DNA of 64,000 nucleotides from Pelagicoccus mobilis (GTDB lineage Bacteria; Verrucomicrobiota; Verrucomicrobiia; Opitutales; Opitutaceae), in contig NZ_JAENIL010000045.1 in assembly GCF_016595505.1 (NCBI RefSeq), positions 1 to 64,000 of the forward strand. The letters run 5' to 3'. A program made the position numbers and the translations under genes. This document shows, one piece after another, positions 16,620-25,781 of this stretch. Numbering within the stretch: position 1 is the first letter of the stretch; every line of letters starts with the position of its first letter. The notes beneath the pieces are model-generated. The model saw only the letters and a program-made list of their open reading frames with translations, was not told the origin of the DNA and did no database searches.

Positions 16620-17486
16620 TCAGTGTGAACGAACTTGCCTACGGTACTTGCCGGGTGAGACTCCGCGGATTTTTAGGAAGGAGCGGTAGAGGGATGCGGC
16701 GTCGTTGTAGCCGACTTCTTCAGAGATCTGCTCAATGCTCAGATTGGAATAAAGAAGGAGCTCGGAGGCGTATTTGATGCGGAGCGAGCGTAGGCGCTGG
16801 ATGGGGCTTTGGCTATAGTTTTGGTGGCAAAGCCTGCGGAGATGCTCTTCGCTCATTTTGGCTTCTTCTGCCATGTTTACGCAGTTCCATGGGTGGGAGA
16901 GGTTTTCCGAGACTTTCAGCCAGAGTCGGCGTAGACGAGGGTCGATTTCTTCGCTGGTAAGAGCACGTCTTACATATGTATCCAAAAGTTGGATCCAAGA
17001 GTCCATGACCATTTCGTCGTGCCAATGCATCGATTCGTTATAGAGACCAATCAGCGGCTGGTTCAGTAGGTTGTTCTGAACTTCGATCATGTATGGTCCT
17101 TCGGTTTTGAATGCCGAGCCGAGCGAGTTGGGGCCCGTACCCTCGTAGATCACCCAGGAGAATTCCCAGGTGGCATCGGGTTTAGCGAAGTAGGCGTGTT
17201 TGGCTCCCGCTGGAGTGATGTACGCGTGTCCGGGGTACAAAGGCATCCATCGATCATCGATGAGCATGACGCCCTCTCCCGCATAGGATACCAGAATCTG
17301 GCTGAAGGAGGGATTGAGCCGAACGAAGAGGTTTCCCTGGCGGGCGACGGTATGGCCTGCCGCCAACATGCCGTGCTTTTCTCGCATCTTGGGGTAGTCA
17401 GAGTGTTCGGTGGAACGTCGGAAGGTGTCTCTCCCTGTGAAGTGGGTTTCTTCAAGCCTTTGGGGATCTGGGTAGGTTTGAGACAT
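16620..17486 (-). CDS. AraC-family transcriptional regulator
   Basis: A 288-residue regulator with an N-terminal cupin-like sensor domain (LVSYAGEGVMLIDDRWMPLYPGHAYITPAG) and two C-terminal AraC helix-turn-helix motifs (MSEEHLRRLCHQNYSQSPIQ and IEQISEEVGYNDAASLYRSF followed by GVSPGKYRR). Such proteins bind sugars and activate utilisation genes. It is divergent from the TonB receptor gene with a 388-bp region between, so it is the best candidate regulator of the receptor and the downstream transport and sulfatase operon; this is inferred from position. Confidence 0.92.
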   Translation of the reverse strand: MSQTYPDPQRLEETHFTGRDTFRRSTEHSDYPKMREKHGMLAAGHTVARQGNLFVRLNPSFSQILVSYAGEGVMLIDDRWMPLYPGHAYITPAGAKHAYFAKPDATWEFSWVIYEGTGPNSLGSAFKTEGPYMIEVQNNLLNQPLIGLYNESMHWHDEMVMDSWIQLLDTYVRRALTSEEIDPRLRRLWLKVSENLSHPWNCVNMAEEAKMSEEHLRRLCHQNYSQSPIQRLRSLRIKYASELLLYSNLSIEQISEEVGYNDAASLYRSFLKIRGVSPGKYRRQVRSH

Positions 17487-17874
17487 GAGGGAAATCGTGA
17501 GAGTCTTACCTTGGAATTCTAAGGCGCGTGCATACAGATTTTCTGTTGAGGCACTGCAATTATATTAGCTCTGCAAGGGGAGCGACATAGTTAACGAAGG
17601 AGGCGGGGCATGAAAAGGAAGAAAAGCGAGTACGTCGATTTTCAGAACTAATGTGGGTTATTGCAAGAAATGGGTGGGGAGCAGGAATTGTGGGTTTGGG
17701 TGGGATTTGATATTATCTGGTCGTTCTCGCCTTTACGAAGCTGAGCTTCGAGGCGTTTTGAGCCGGATTGATGATGCGGGTTATTCCCGCTCGATAACTG
17801 CAAACAATAGTACCCCAGAAAACGCAGACCATCTACGGCTCGATGGCCCCCACGTTTTCACGACTGACCCTAAA
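17487..17874. other. 388-bp intergenic region between AraC and TonB receptor genes
   Basis: No gene is supported here. The stretch is open in the frame of the receptor, but its translation has no signal peptide and is not receptor-like. It presumably holds the two divergent promoters and the AraC site. I could not define a convincing repeat pair for the regulator by eye. Confidence 0.5.
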
Positions 17875-20800
17875 ATGAAAAAGGCCCAGAAACGAAGTCT
17901 TTCGGCAGTAGCTGGTTTGCTGCTGCTTTTTTCCTCTTCCGATGTTGGCGCTCAGGACACCACTCCGGAGCTGGACGGCGAAGAGGTATTCGAATTAAGC
18001 CCGTTCAGTGTGGATGCCAGTGAGGACGCTGGTTATCGCGCGACTACGACCTTGGCGGGGACCCGTCTTAACACTAAGCTTCGGGATGTCGGTGCGGCTA
18101 TCTCTGTAATGACATCGGAGTTTTTTGAGGATACCGGAGCCACTGATTCGCAGACTTTGCTGTCCTATGGTCTAAACACCGAGACCGCTGGAGCTAATGG
18201 CAACTTCGTTGGTGGTAACGACACGGTGGCTGGTGGTCAGCGTGTCGACCTTGAGTCTCAGCGAACCAACCCTCAGAAGGGACAGCGTGTTCGTGGCTTG
18301 GCAACGGCCCAGTTGACGCGGAACTACTTTGAAACGGACATCGGTTTCGACAGCTATAATACGGATCGCGTAACGATTAATCGGGGCCCTAATTCGCTGC
18401 TGTTCGGTATCGGTAGTGCCGGTGGGGTGATTAATAACGCTACTTTGCGAGCGTCGCTAACCGAAGAGTTCGGTGAAGTGAGCGTACGTTTGGGTGAACG
18501 TTCGAGTCACCGCGAGACCTTCAACTACAACAAGGTACTGGTCGAGGATCGCTTGGCTGTTAGGGTTGCTGCACTGTATGATGATTTTAACTACCAACAA
18601 CGACCCACGTATGAGGAGAAGAAACGCATCTTCGCAGCGATGGAATCGGTGCTGCTAAAGAATGAAAACAGCGAGTTTTTTGGCCCAACTGTTCTCCGTG
18701 GTAATTTCGAGTCAGGCGACACTGAGAGCAATCCGCCACAAGTGACTCCACCAGGAGATGGTATCTCGAGTTGGTTTTCATTGCCGGATCCGGGGCCGCT
18801 TGAAGCGATCACGGGTACGACTTTCCCAGCTTTTTTTAGCGATGGGAGTTTCGAGCCAAAGTACACGATCGACCAAAGCCGTCCGGGCTTGGTGAGAGGA
18901 GATATCAACGGGGTAGCGGCATTGCCGAACTTTATCCAAATCTCAATGATCTACGAAGAACCTAATCAAGGTACGGGGCTCACTGGTACAGACCTCGATG
19001 CGAGCGTCATGCGGGCGGTGCGCGGTTTTGGCGGTCGCGCTCCCAACAAGACTTGGGACTACTTCTTGAATAGTTCTTTGTACCACGAGGGATACCTCCC
19101 GAACTTCGTGACGGCTTCGCTACCATTGAGCGTATTTGACAATGAGAACATGTCATTGGCTGGTACCACGAATTTGGCTACACAGGATTTCGACGCGGCG
19201 AACTTCACCCTTGAGCAGACGTTTTTTAATGGACGAGGGGGGATTGAGTTTAACTATGATCGTCAGAACTATGCTACTTTCCGTCGCTTCCCCTTCAATA
19301 GCGGAGGGTTCCAAGTGAGTTTCAATGATGTCTTCGTGGACATAAATGAAACCAGGAACGATGAGACTCCCAATCCGAATCTCGGCCGTTTGATGGTGAT
19401 CACTTCGGGCAATCGTCAAGCAAGCATTCTAGGGTACGAAACGCAGGATATCGACCGCGAGTCGCATCGGACTACGGCCTTCTATGACCTGGATTTAAGG
19501 GGCAGTGACAATCTCAGTTGGATGGGACGGCATGTGTTTACGGGAGTGATTAGCAGCCAAAGCCGAGATATCGTGGATATGGGTGTCGGGGCCGCTTGGG
19601 TGTCGGAAGACATCGATTTGGGCGGTAGCGACTACCACTTCGGGAATCTCAACATCGGTCGCCGCCAAGTAGTCTCGCAGATCTACCTGAGTGATCCGCT
19701 CCACAATGACCCGAATATTCAATCGATCGATGATGTGAAGATAACGAACTACATCGATATTCCGCTCCCGAAGGATGGAAGCGAGTATACGGCGAAGACC
19801 TACAACCGAACAGAGGACACTTTCTTTACCGGAGAAATGACGACGCGTAACTACCTAAATAGCTTCGAGCGTACTCGTCGTGAAATAGATACCGAGGTCA
19901 TCAGCATGCAGAGTTATCTTTTGAACGACAATGTAGTTGGACTTCTTGGATACAGGAAGGACAAGCAGACGAACTGGAAGAATGAGGCGCTTGTTCGCAA
20001 GGCCGATGGAGAGGTTGATCTCGATGCCTCCAATATCTTGGATCGTTTGCGGGATCCGTTGAGCGATGAAGTCCTGGCTCCCGAGGAGGGGGACACTGTT
20101 ACTTGGAGCGTGGTGGCTCACACGCCTGACGCATGGATGGACAAACTGAATTTGCCAGGCTCGCCGCGTTTGAGTTTCCACTACAACGAATCGGAGAACT
20201 TCAACCCGGTCGGCGTACGCACGGACATCGAAGGGTTTCAGATCGCGTCACCGGCGGGCGAAACAAAGGAGTACGGGTTCAGTCTAGAACTTTTGGAAGA
20301 CCGGGTGTTTATGCGGTTTAATTGGTTCGAAACGGACATCTCCAACGACACGGCGGACGTGAATGCCACGATTCACAGCCGAATCGGAAACTGGTTAAGC
20401 CGCTGGAACGATGCCGAGAACGCAGGGATGACGATCGAGGAAGCTCTGGCGATTACACCTGGAAATACCTTTGATGATTGGACCAGCTACGAGGATGCCT
20501 ATTCGGATATCGTGGGCCTGCTGCCCGATCGTATTCAGGCGATCTATAACTACCGAATCGAGAACAACGACAACGAGGACGATCTAGATCAGATCGCTAA
20601 CCCCTCTGCGACGCGGAGCTTCAGTTCGGAAGGATTCGAGCTGGATGTCGTTGCGAACCTTACGGAGAACTGGCGCGTGATGCTAAATGCTGGTCAGCAG
20701 GAGACGGTGCAGAACGATATCGCTCCGAAAGTGGCGGCGGTTGCGGCCGAGATCAACTCGAACATCCTCGGATCACCATTTGCCGATGTATGGGATGCTC

Positions 20801-21282
20801 CGATACTAGCGGAAAGCTTCACTTTCACGACTCGTTGGCAAAACGAGAACTTCAACTCCTTGCTCGCCACTTTGTCGCAGGAGGGAACGCAATCGCTAGA
20901 GCAACGCGAATGGCGGGTAAATGCGGTAACGACCTATGACTTCAAGGATGGCAAGTTGGCGGGCTTTGGTGTTGGCGGCAGTCTTCGCTATCAGAGTAAA
21001 GCCGCGACTGGCTACCCCTTAGTACTGAACTCAGAGGGGATTCCTTTGCCGGATTTGGACAACCCATTCTGGGGACCGGATCAGATGAACGGAGACCTGT
21101 GGCTGAAATACAGCAGACCTTTGTTTGGAGATAAGGTAGATTGGAGAATCCAGCTGAACGTTCGTAACGCGTTTGGTGACGATGATGTGATTCCTGTCGT
21201 AACAAATCCAGATGGTCAGTTGGCTGTATTCAGGAACTCGCTACCTAGAGAAACCTTTTTGACGAACACCTTTAGCTTCTAG
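17875..21282 (+). CDS. TonB-dependent outer-membrane receptor
   Basis: About 1135 residues. The start at 17875 (MKKAQKRSLSAVAGLLLLF) gives a signal peptide; the frame is open upstream but implausible. After cleavage comes EVFELSPFSVDASEDAGYRATTTLAGTRLNTKLRDVGAAISVM, the TonB-box and plug region typical of receptors in this group, then YNTDRVTINRGPNSLLFGIGSAGGVIN, the plug end. The remaining roughly 900 residues are beta-barrel, ending with an aromatic residue (NTFSF), as outer-membrane barrels do. It imports oligosaccharides with TonB energy. No SusD-like gene accompanies it, unlike Bacteroidota loci. A terminator follows. Confidence 0.93.
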   Translation: MKKAQKRSLSAVAGLLLLFSSSDVGAQDTTPELDGEEVFELSPFSVDASEDAGYRATTTLAGTRLNTKLRDVGAAISVMTSEFFEDTGATDSQTLLSYGLNTETAGANGNFVGGNDTVAGGQRVDLESQRTNPQKGQRVRGLATAQLTRNYFETDIGFDSYNTDRVTINRGPNSLLFGIGSAGGVINNATLRASLTEEFGEVSVRLGERSSHRETFNYNKVLVEDRLAVRVAALYDDFNYQQRPTYEEKKRIFAAMESVLLKNENSEFFGPTVLRGNFESGDTESNPPQVTPPGDGISSWFSLPDPGPLEAITGTTFPAFFSDGSFEPKYTIDQSRPGLVRGDINGVAALPNFIQISMIYEEPNQGTGLTGTDLDASVMRAVRGFGGRAPNKTWDYFLNSSLYHEGYLPNFVTASLPLSVFDNENMSLAGTTNLATQDFDAANFTLEQTFFNGRGGIEFNYDRQNYATFRRFPFNSGGFQVSFNDVFVDINETRNDETPNPNLGRLMVITSGNRQASILGYETQDIDRESHRTTAFYDLDLRGSDNLSWMGRHVFTGVISSQSRDIVDMGVGAAWVSEDIDLGGSDYHFGNLNIGRRQVVSQIYLSDPLHNDPNIQSIDDVKITNYIDIPLPKDGSEYTAKTYNRTEDTFFTGEMTTRNYLNSFERTRREIDTEVISMQSYLLNDNVVGLLGYRKDKQTNWKNEALVRKADGEVDLDASNILDRLRDPLSDEVLAPEEGDTVTWSVVAHTPDAWMDKLNLPGSPRLSFHYNESENFNPVGVRTDIEGFQIASPAGETKEYGFSLELLEDRVFMRFNWFETDISNDTADVNATIHSRIGNWLSRWNDAENAGMTIEEALAITPGNTFDDWTSYEDAYSDIVGLLPDRIQAIYNYRIENNDNEDDLDQIANPSATRSFSSEGFELDVVANLTENWRVMLNAGQQETVQNDIAPKVAAVAAEINSNILGSPFADVWDAPILAESFTFTTRWQNENFNSLLATLSQEGTQSLEQREWRVNAVTTYDFKDGKLAGFGVGGSLRYQSKAATGYPLVLNSEGIPLPDLDNPFWGPDQMNGDLWLKYSRPLFGDKVDWRIQLNVRNAFGDDDVIPVVTNPDGQLAVFRNSLPRETFLTNTFSF

Positions 21283-21309
21283 CTCGACGAATGGTATCCT
21301 TGATCAACG

Positions 21310-21332
21310 CCCCGCGTTTTGCGGGGTGTTTT
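21310..21332 (+). terminator. intrinsic terminator after TonB receptor
   Basis: Perfect stem CCCCGC / GCGGGG with loop GTTTT, followed by TGTTTT. It lies 28 bases after the receptor stop and separates it from the transporter operon. Confidence 0.85.
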
Positions 21333-21376
21333 GCGAGTTTGCGTGACGAGTTGAGATTCCGAAAGAGCCTGTCTTT

Positions 21377-22819
21377 ATGTATATGGTGAAAGAGAAGGTG
21401 TCCACGAGGGAGATGGTCCTCTATGGATCTGGCGGTATCGCCATGAACTTCATGAACAATGCGGCGACTCGTCTGATGAATCTCATCTTCGTCGCTACGT
21501 TGAATGTGAGTCCGGCCCTTATGGGCACTGCCATGCTGGTCTTCCGCCTTTGGGATGCGATCAGCGACCCGATGATGGGATTTATATCGGACAATGCCCG
21601 TACTCGCTGGGGGAGGCGCAGGCCGTTTGTGGTGGCGGGGGCTGTGTGGGCTGGAATCGTTTTCGGCTTTATGTGGTTCATCCCGCTTGGGTGGACCGAA
21701 ATGGGATACTTCTGGTGGTGGCTTATTTTCGCTTTGTTGTTCTTCACGGGGGCGACGGTGTTCATCGTTCCGTTCCTAGCACTTGGAAAAGAGATGAGCT
21801 CGAACTACCACGAGCGTACCTCGATCTGTGCTTTTCGAGCAGCGGGCGAAAAGATTTCCGGCCCGATTAATCAAGGCATGCCCTGGCTCGCCGCTAAGAT
21901 AGGGGCTGTCTTCTTTGCGGAAGGGGCGGTCGAATATGTGAACGCAACGGGGGACGTGATCGACACGCCGACGTTGTGGGGGGCGAGAGTCCTAGGCATC
22001 GTCGTGATGTTGGCGATCATCGGAACCGGTATTTTCGCGGGAATCTCGGGAAAGGAGCGCTATCTGGAAGTCGCCAAAAAGGAGGGAAAAGCTACCCTCA
22101 AGATGATGTTTACAGAGACGGCGAAGAATCGGCCATTTCTGTTTCTCGTGATCACGCATGTGCTCTTTTGGTTTGGGATCTCATTGGTCGATTTTTTGGG
22201 ATTCTTCCTAAACGTTTACTATATCGCGGATGGCGATAAACTGGTCGGCTCGAGCTATCAGTTTGCTTACGGGATCGGGCAGCATGTTGTAGCGCTTTCC
22301 TTGATACCGGTGGTTACACGGCGTTCGAAGAAAATCGGAAAACGGAAGACGGTGAAACTGGGCCTTTGCATTGTGTCCTTTGCCAGCCTTTTGAAATATT
22401 TCTGCTATACGCCAGATGCCTGGTACCTGCAGTTGGTAGTGGCAGCGTTTATGGGGCCAGGGCAGTCCTGTCTTATTGTCGTCATGCAATCGATGATGGC
22501 GGACGTTTGCGACTACGATGAACTGAATACAGGCAAGAGACGAGAGGGCGTTTATGGAGCTGCAATGTCCTTCGCCCAAAAGTCCGGCAACGGAGTCGCC
22601 GCTGCACTCAATTTATACCTGTTAGCGTTAATCGGTTTTGATTCAACTTTAGGAGGTGATCAAACGGAAGGGGCTTTCTTTGGAATGCGTATCTGTTTCA
22701 CAGTCGCTCCTATCATTGCGTGTGTCATCGCTTATTTCGTTTTCCGAAACTACAGCTTGGGTGCTGAGCGATGTCGCGAAATACGCAAGGAGTTAGAGTT
22801 TAGAAGGGGTGAGGTGTAG
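21377..22819 (+). CDS. GPH-type MFS sugar:cation symporter
   Basis: A 480-residue inner-membrane carrier with about 12 hydrophobic segments. The glycoside-pentoside-hexuronide:cation family is indicated by VFRLWDAISDPMMGFISDNARTRWGRRRPFV, the conserved loop between helices 2 and 3, and by SMMADVCDYDELNTGKRREGVYGA near helix 10. It is the first gene of a tight operon with two cytoplasmic sulfatases and a cytoplasmic GH5-like enzyme; the next start lies one base after its stop. The context implies import of a sulfated oligosaccharide rather than a plain sugar, which is an inference. Confidence 0.9.
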   Translation: MYMVKEKVSTREMVLYGSGGIAMNFMNNAATRLMNLIFVATLNVSPALMGTAMLVFRLWDAISDPMMGFISDNARTRWGRRRPFVVAGAVWAGIVFGFMWFIPLGWTEMGYFWWWLIFALLFFTGATVFIVPFLALGKEMSSNYHERTSICAFRAAGEKISGPINQGMPWLAAKIGAVFFAEGAVEYVNATGDVIDTPTLWGARVLGIVVMLAIIGTGIFAGISGKERYLEVAKKEGKATLKMMFTETAKNRPFLFLVITHVLFWFGISLVDFLGFFLNVYYIADGDKLVGSSYQFAYGIGQHVVALSLIPVVTRRSKKIGKRKTVKLGLCIVSFASLLKYFCYTPDAWYLQLVVAAFMGPGQSCLIVVMQSMMADVCDYDELNTGKRREGVYGAAMSFAQKSGNGVAAALNLYLLALIGFDSTLGGDQTEGAFFGMRICFTVAPIIACVIAYFVFRNYSLGAERCREIRKELEFRRGEV

Positions 22820-22820
22820 A

Positions 22821-24326
22821 ATGAAAAATTCTAAGAGACCGAATATCCTGCTCGTTTGCACGGATTCGACGCGTTGCGATACTCTGCGTTTCATGGGTAA
22901 CCAGGAGGCTGTTTCGCCTCATGCAGATCGCTTGGCGAGTGAAGGCGTCTGTTTCGAGCAAGCGCACACGAGCTCTCCTGTTTGTACACCCGCTCGTTCA
23001 AGTCTGATTACGGGACTTCACGCTCCTTTGCATGGATGCCTAGAGAACGGAATGACCCGTCGGGAGGGATTGGATACGATCTGCGACGTTCTCGTGAATG
23101 CCGGCTATTGGCGGATCATGGCCGGGAAGCAACATTTCGGTGCGCTTCCGGACTTCGATCGAGTGGTCGATCCGAGTTCTGAGGAACTTGCGAAGCTCTC
23201 GAATAGCGACGAGTTCCTCGATGACCGTGCGTTCGATGGATCGGGTGTGATCAAGGACGCTGTTGTAACGGCCCGATGTATCGAGGAAATGGGGAACGCT
23301 CTTTTGGATGGGAAACCGTTTTTCGCGTTTTGCTCGATCGAAGCGCCTCACTTTCCATTGAAGCCTCCGCAGCGGTGTTTAGAACGAATCGACCAAAGCA
23401 GCTTGCCGAACCTTAACTATCGTCCCGGTGAGGAAGACAAGTGGCCCAAGCATCTCCGCGATTTGATTGGATTGGATGAAGTCGGCGAAAACGAGAGCCT
23501 AGCCCTGCGAGATCCCGAGTATTGGCAGGAAGCTCTAGGTCGAAGTTATGATGCGAAGTACAGGGAGGCGATTGATGAGTGGAGGCATCGCTACTATGCC
23601 TATGCGAATTACACCGACGAGTTGCTTGGACGTTTGTTGGCATTTTTGGATGCTAAGGATCTAGCGGCCGACACGCTTGTTATCTTTACCTCGGATCACG
23701 GGCAGCAGTACTTTGATCACGGTTTCAACGACAAGCATTGCTGGTATGACGAATCGTGGCGAGTGCCTCTAGTAATGCGTCAGACGGGGACTTTACCAGC
23801 GGGTAGCCGATTGGGCTTCGCTAGTTGGTTAGATATTTCCTCGACGATCGCCGCCGCTGGAGGCACGAAGTGGAAGGGAGTACAGGGATTTAATCTGTAT
23901 ACGTGTATACAATACGGAGGAAGGAGCCCTAGATCTTGCGTAGCGGGAACGCTTTTCAAGTCGATTGCCTTATGCACCGAGAAATGGAAGCTGGAGTACT
24001 ACATAGAGGAGGGGCAAGGAAGGTTGTTTGATCGGGTCGAGGACCCGAAGGAACAATACGATTTGTGGCATTCGGTGGAATATCGATCGATTCGTGATCA
24101 GCTCTTGATCGCCTTGTTGCGGTGGAGGGCTGATTTGGAAGTGGTCGAAGAGAGGCAGCGAAGTCTCGTGGTCGATGGCGAACGAGGAGAGGATGGTAAG
24201 AGAATCGTCGCTCATCGTGTAGGTGAAGCGACCCGCCGATGGAGGGGGATCGATTCAGAGCTCCGATTGGATAGGGCGATCCAAAAAATTGAAGACGAAA
24301 TCTGTGCGGGAGTCGGCGCTGGATAA
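22821..24326 (+). CDS. cytoplasmic S1 sulfatase
   Basis: About 501 residues starting at 22821 (MKNSKRPNILLVCTDSTRCD). No signal peptide: the metal-binding strand begins within ten residues. SSPVCTPARSSLITG has the formylglycine cysteine at about residue 55, with Ala in place of the usual Ser of CxPSR, a known variant. Further marks are IMAGKQHFG, EAPHFPLKPP and FTSDHGQQYFDHGFNDKHCWYDE. An unusual C-terminal extension of about 60 residues after the usual end region is helical and charged (ADLEVVEERQRSLV). It likely removes sulfate from imported oligosaccharides. Start site shares AAGGGGTGAGG upstream as a ribosome-binding site. Confidence 0.9.
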   Translation: MKNSKRPNILLVCTDSTRCDTLRFMGNQEAVSPHADRLASEGVCFEQAHTSSPVCTPARSSLITGLHAPLHGCLENGMTRREGLDTICDVLVNAGYWRIMAGKQHFGALPDFDRVVDPSSEELAKLSNSDEFLDDRAFDGSGVIKDAVVTARCIEEMGNALLDGKPFFAFCSIEAPHFPLKPPQRCLERIDQSSLPNLNYRPGEEDKWPKHLRDLIGLDEVGENESLALRDPEYWQEALGRSYDAKYREAIDEWRHRYYAYANYTDELLGRLLAFLDAKDLAADTLVIFTSDHGQQYFDHGFNDKHCWYDESWRVPLVMRQTGTLPAGSRLGFASWLDISSTIAAAGGTKWKGVQGFNLYTCIQYGGRSPRSCVAGTLFKSIALCTEKWKLEYYIEEGQGRLFDRVEDPKEQYDLWHSVEYRSIRDQLLIALLRWRADLEVVEERQRSLVVDGERGEDGKRIVAHRVGEATRRWRGIDSELRLDRAIQKIEDEICAGVGAG

Positions 24327-24340
24327 GGGAAAGAGCAATT

Positions 24341-25780
24341 ATGAAAAATTCAAAACCTAGGTTGGTCATGCTGATCACTACCGATGAGCAGCGTAGGGAT
24401 ACTCTTGGTATCTATGGATGCGAAGCTATCTCAACGCCCCATATCGATAGTATCGGATTGCAGGGCGAGTGTTTCGATCAGGCCTATACAGTAAGTCCCT
24501 GGTGCATGCCAAGCCGGTGTTCGATATTGACTGGGATGTATCCGCATTCCCATGGCGCGTATAGCAACTTTAGTGGAGACCCCCTCGATCCGGAAATACC
24601 TAACCTCTATACTAGTGCAAGGACGGCTGGGTATTCTACAGCTCATTTTGGCAAGTGTCATTACGAACGCGTGAGGTATGGGACTTTTTCCCCCGAGAGA
24701 ACGAGCGCTAGTCCAGGAACCAGAGATTACTATATGAGTCTAGGGATCGACCATCTTGCGTTGCAGGACGACAAAAACGTCTCGATTTGGCAGTACGATG
24801 ACTATAGTCGTGAGCTCGAAACCGAGGAGCTCTTAGACGCGTATCGCAGGAAAGCCTGGAATCGGAAAGAAGGAGGTGTATTTGAATTTCCAGGACAGAC
24901 GTGCTGGCATCCGGATGCTTGGGTCGGGAGAAAGGCACGAGAGTATATTGACGAGTGGAATGGAGAAAGGGACCTCTTTGTATGGCTCTCGTTTTCGGGG
25001 CCACACTACCCGATTGATCCACCAAAAGAGTATTTAGCCCGTGTAGATCAGGATCGGCTTCCTCCTATTCAAAAAAGGGAGGGGGAATGGGATCACGGGG
25101 AGCGAATACATGAAAGTAGCTACCATGGTCCAGGGAAAATAGATGGATGTGGGTACTTGGAAACAAGAGCTTGCAAGGACTATGATGAAGAATACTGGAA
25201 GCGGATGCGAACGCACTACTTGGCCAATATGGCTTTGATTGACGAACAGGTTGGCTCAGTCTTAAGTGCGGCGAATCGAACGTTCGGAAATGACTCATTG
25301 ATTATGTTCACTTCTGACCATGGGGATATGTTGGGCAATCATGGTTTATGGGGGAAGCATAACTGCGCATATGATGAAGTCCTAAGGGTTCCTTTCCTGA
25401 TGAAGAGACCAGGAGCCGGAGGGGAAGGAAGACGAATATCGGAGCGTATCCAGACCATTGATATTTTTCCAACGATCTCCGACTGGATTGGCGCAGGGTA
25501 TACTGGAGTGGATGGGGTGACTATCGATGAGACTGTGGCTGGTGGCGGTTACGAGTACACTTTGGCGGAAGGAGAAGGGTACTATTGTGTAGATGATGGG
25601 CGTTACCGTTTGGTTCGGGCTGTAGTGGAAAGGAACGATTCTCCGGTTTACGAGCTCTATGATCGTATCGCGGACCCACATTTGTACAATAACCTGTATC
25701 GAAAAGGAGAGTTCAATGAGGTGTTCGAGAGACTTCGTGGAAAAGTCGAAGAACAAACGGCTATTTGCGAAATTTTGTAA
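24341..25780 (+). CDS. cytoplasmic S1 sulfatase
   Basis: A 479-residue sulfatase without a signal peptide. LVMLITTDEQRRDTLGIYGC, VSPWCMPSRCSILTG (formylglycine cysteine near residue 55), STAHFGKCHYE and MFTSDHGDMLGNHGLWGKH define the S1 active site. In the AHFGKCHYE motif a Cys replaces the Trp of the usual GKWH. The C-terminus (VYELYDRIADPHLYNNLY) is typical. It lies 14 bases after the preceding sulfatase gene and one base before the GH5-like gene. Two different sulfatases in one cytoplasmic operon suggest two sulfate positions on the imported sugar; this is inferred. Confidence 0.92.
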   Translation: MKNSKPRLVMLITTDEQRRDTLGIYGCEAISTPHIDSIGLQGECFDQAYTVSPWCMPSRCSILTGMYPHSHGAYSNFSGDPLDPEIPNLYTSARTAGYSTAHFGKCHYERVRYGTFSPERTSASPGTRDYYMSLGIDHLALQDDKNVSIWQYDDYSRELETEELLDAYRRKAWNRKEGGVFEFPGQTCWHPDAWVGRKAREYIDEWNGERDLFVWLSFSGPHYPIDPPKEYLARVDQDRLPPIQKREGEWDHGERIHESSYHGPGKIDGCGYLETRACKDYDEEYWKRMRTHYLANMALIDEQVGSVLSAANRTFGNDSLIMFTSDHGDMLGNHGLWGKHNCAYDEVLRVPFLMKRPGAGGEGRRISERIQTIDIFPTISDWIGAGYTGVDGVTIDETVAGGGYEYTLAEGEGYYCVDDGRYRLVRAVVERNDSPVYELYDRIADPHLYNNLYRKGEFNEVFERLRGKVEEQTAICEIL

Positions 25781-25781
25781 T

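Noticed and set aside
17653-17874. N-terminal extension of the TonB receptor
   Set aside because: The frame is open, but the translation has no signal peptide, and a good signal peptide begins at 17875.
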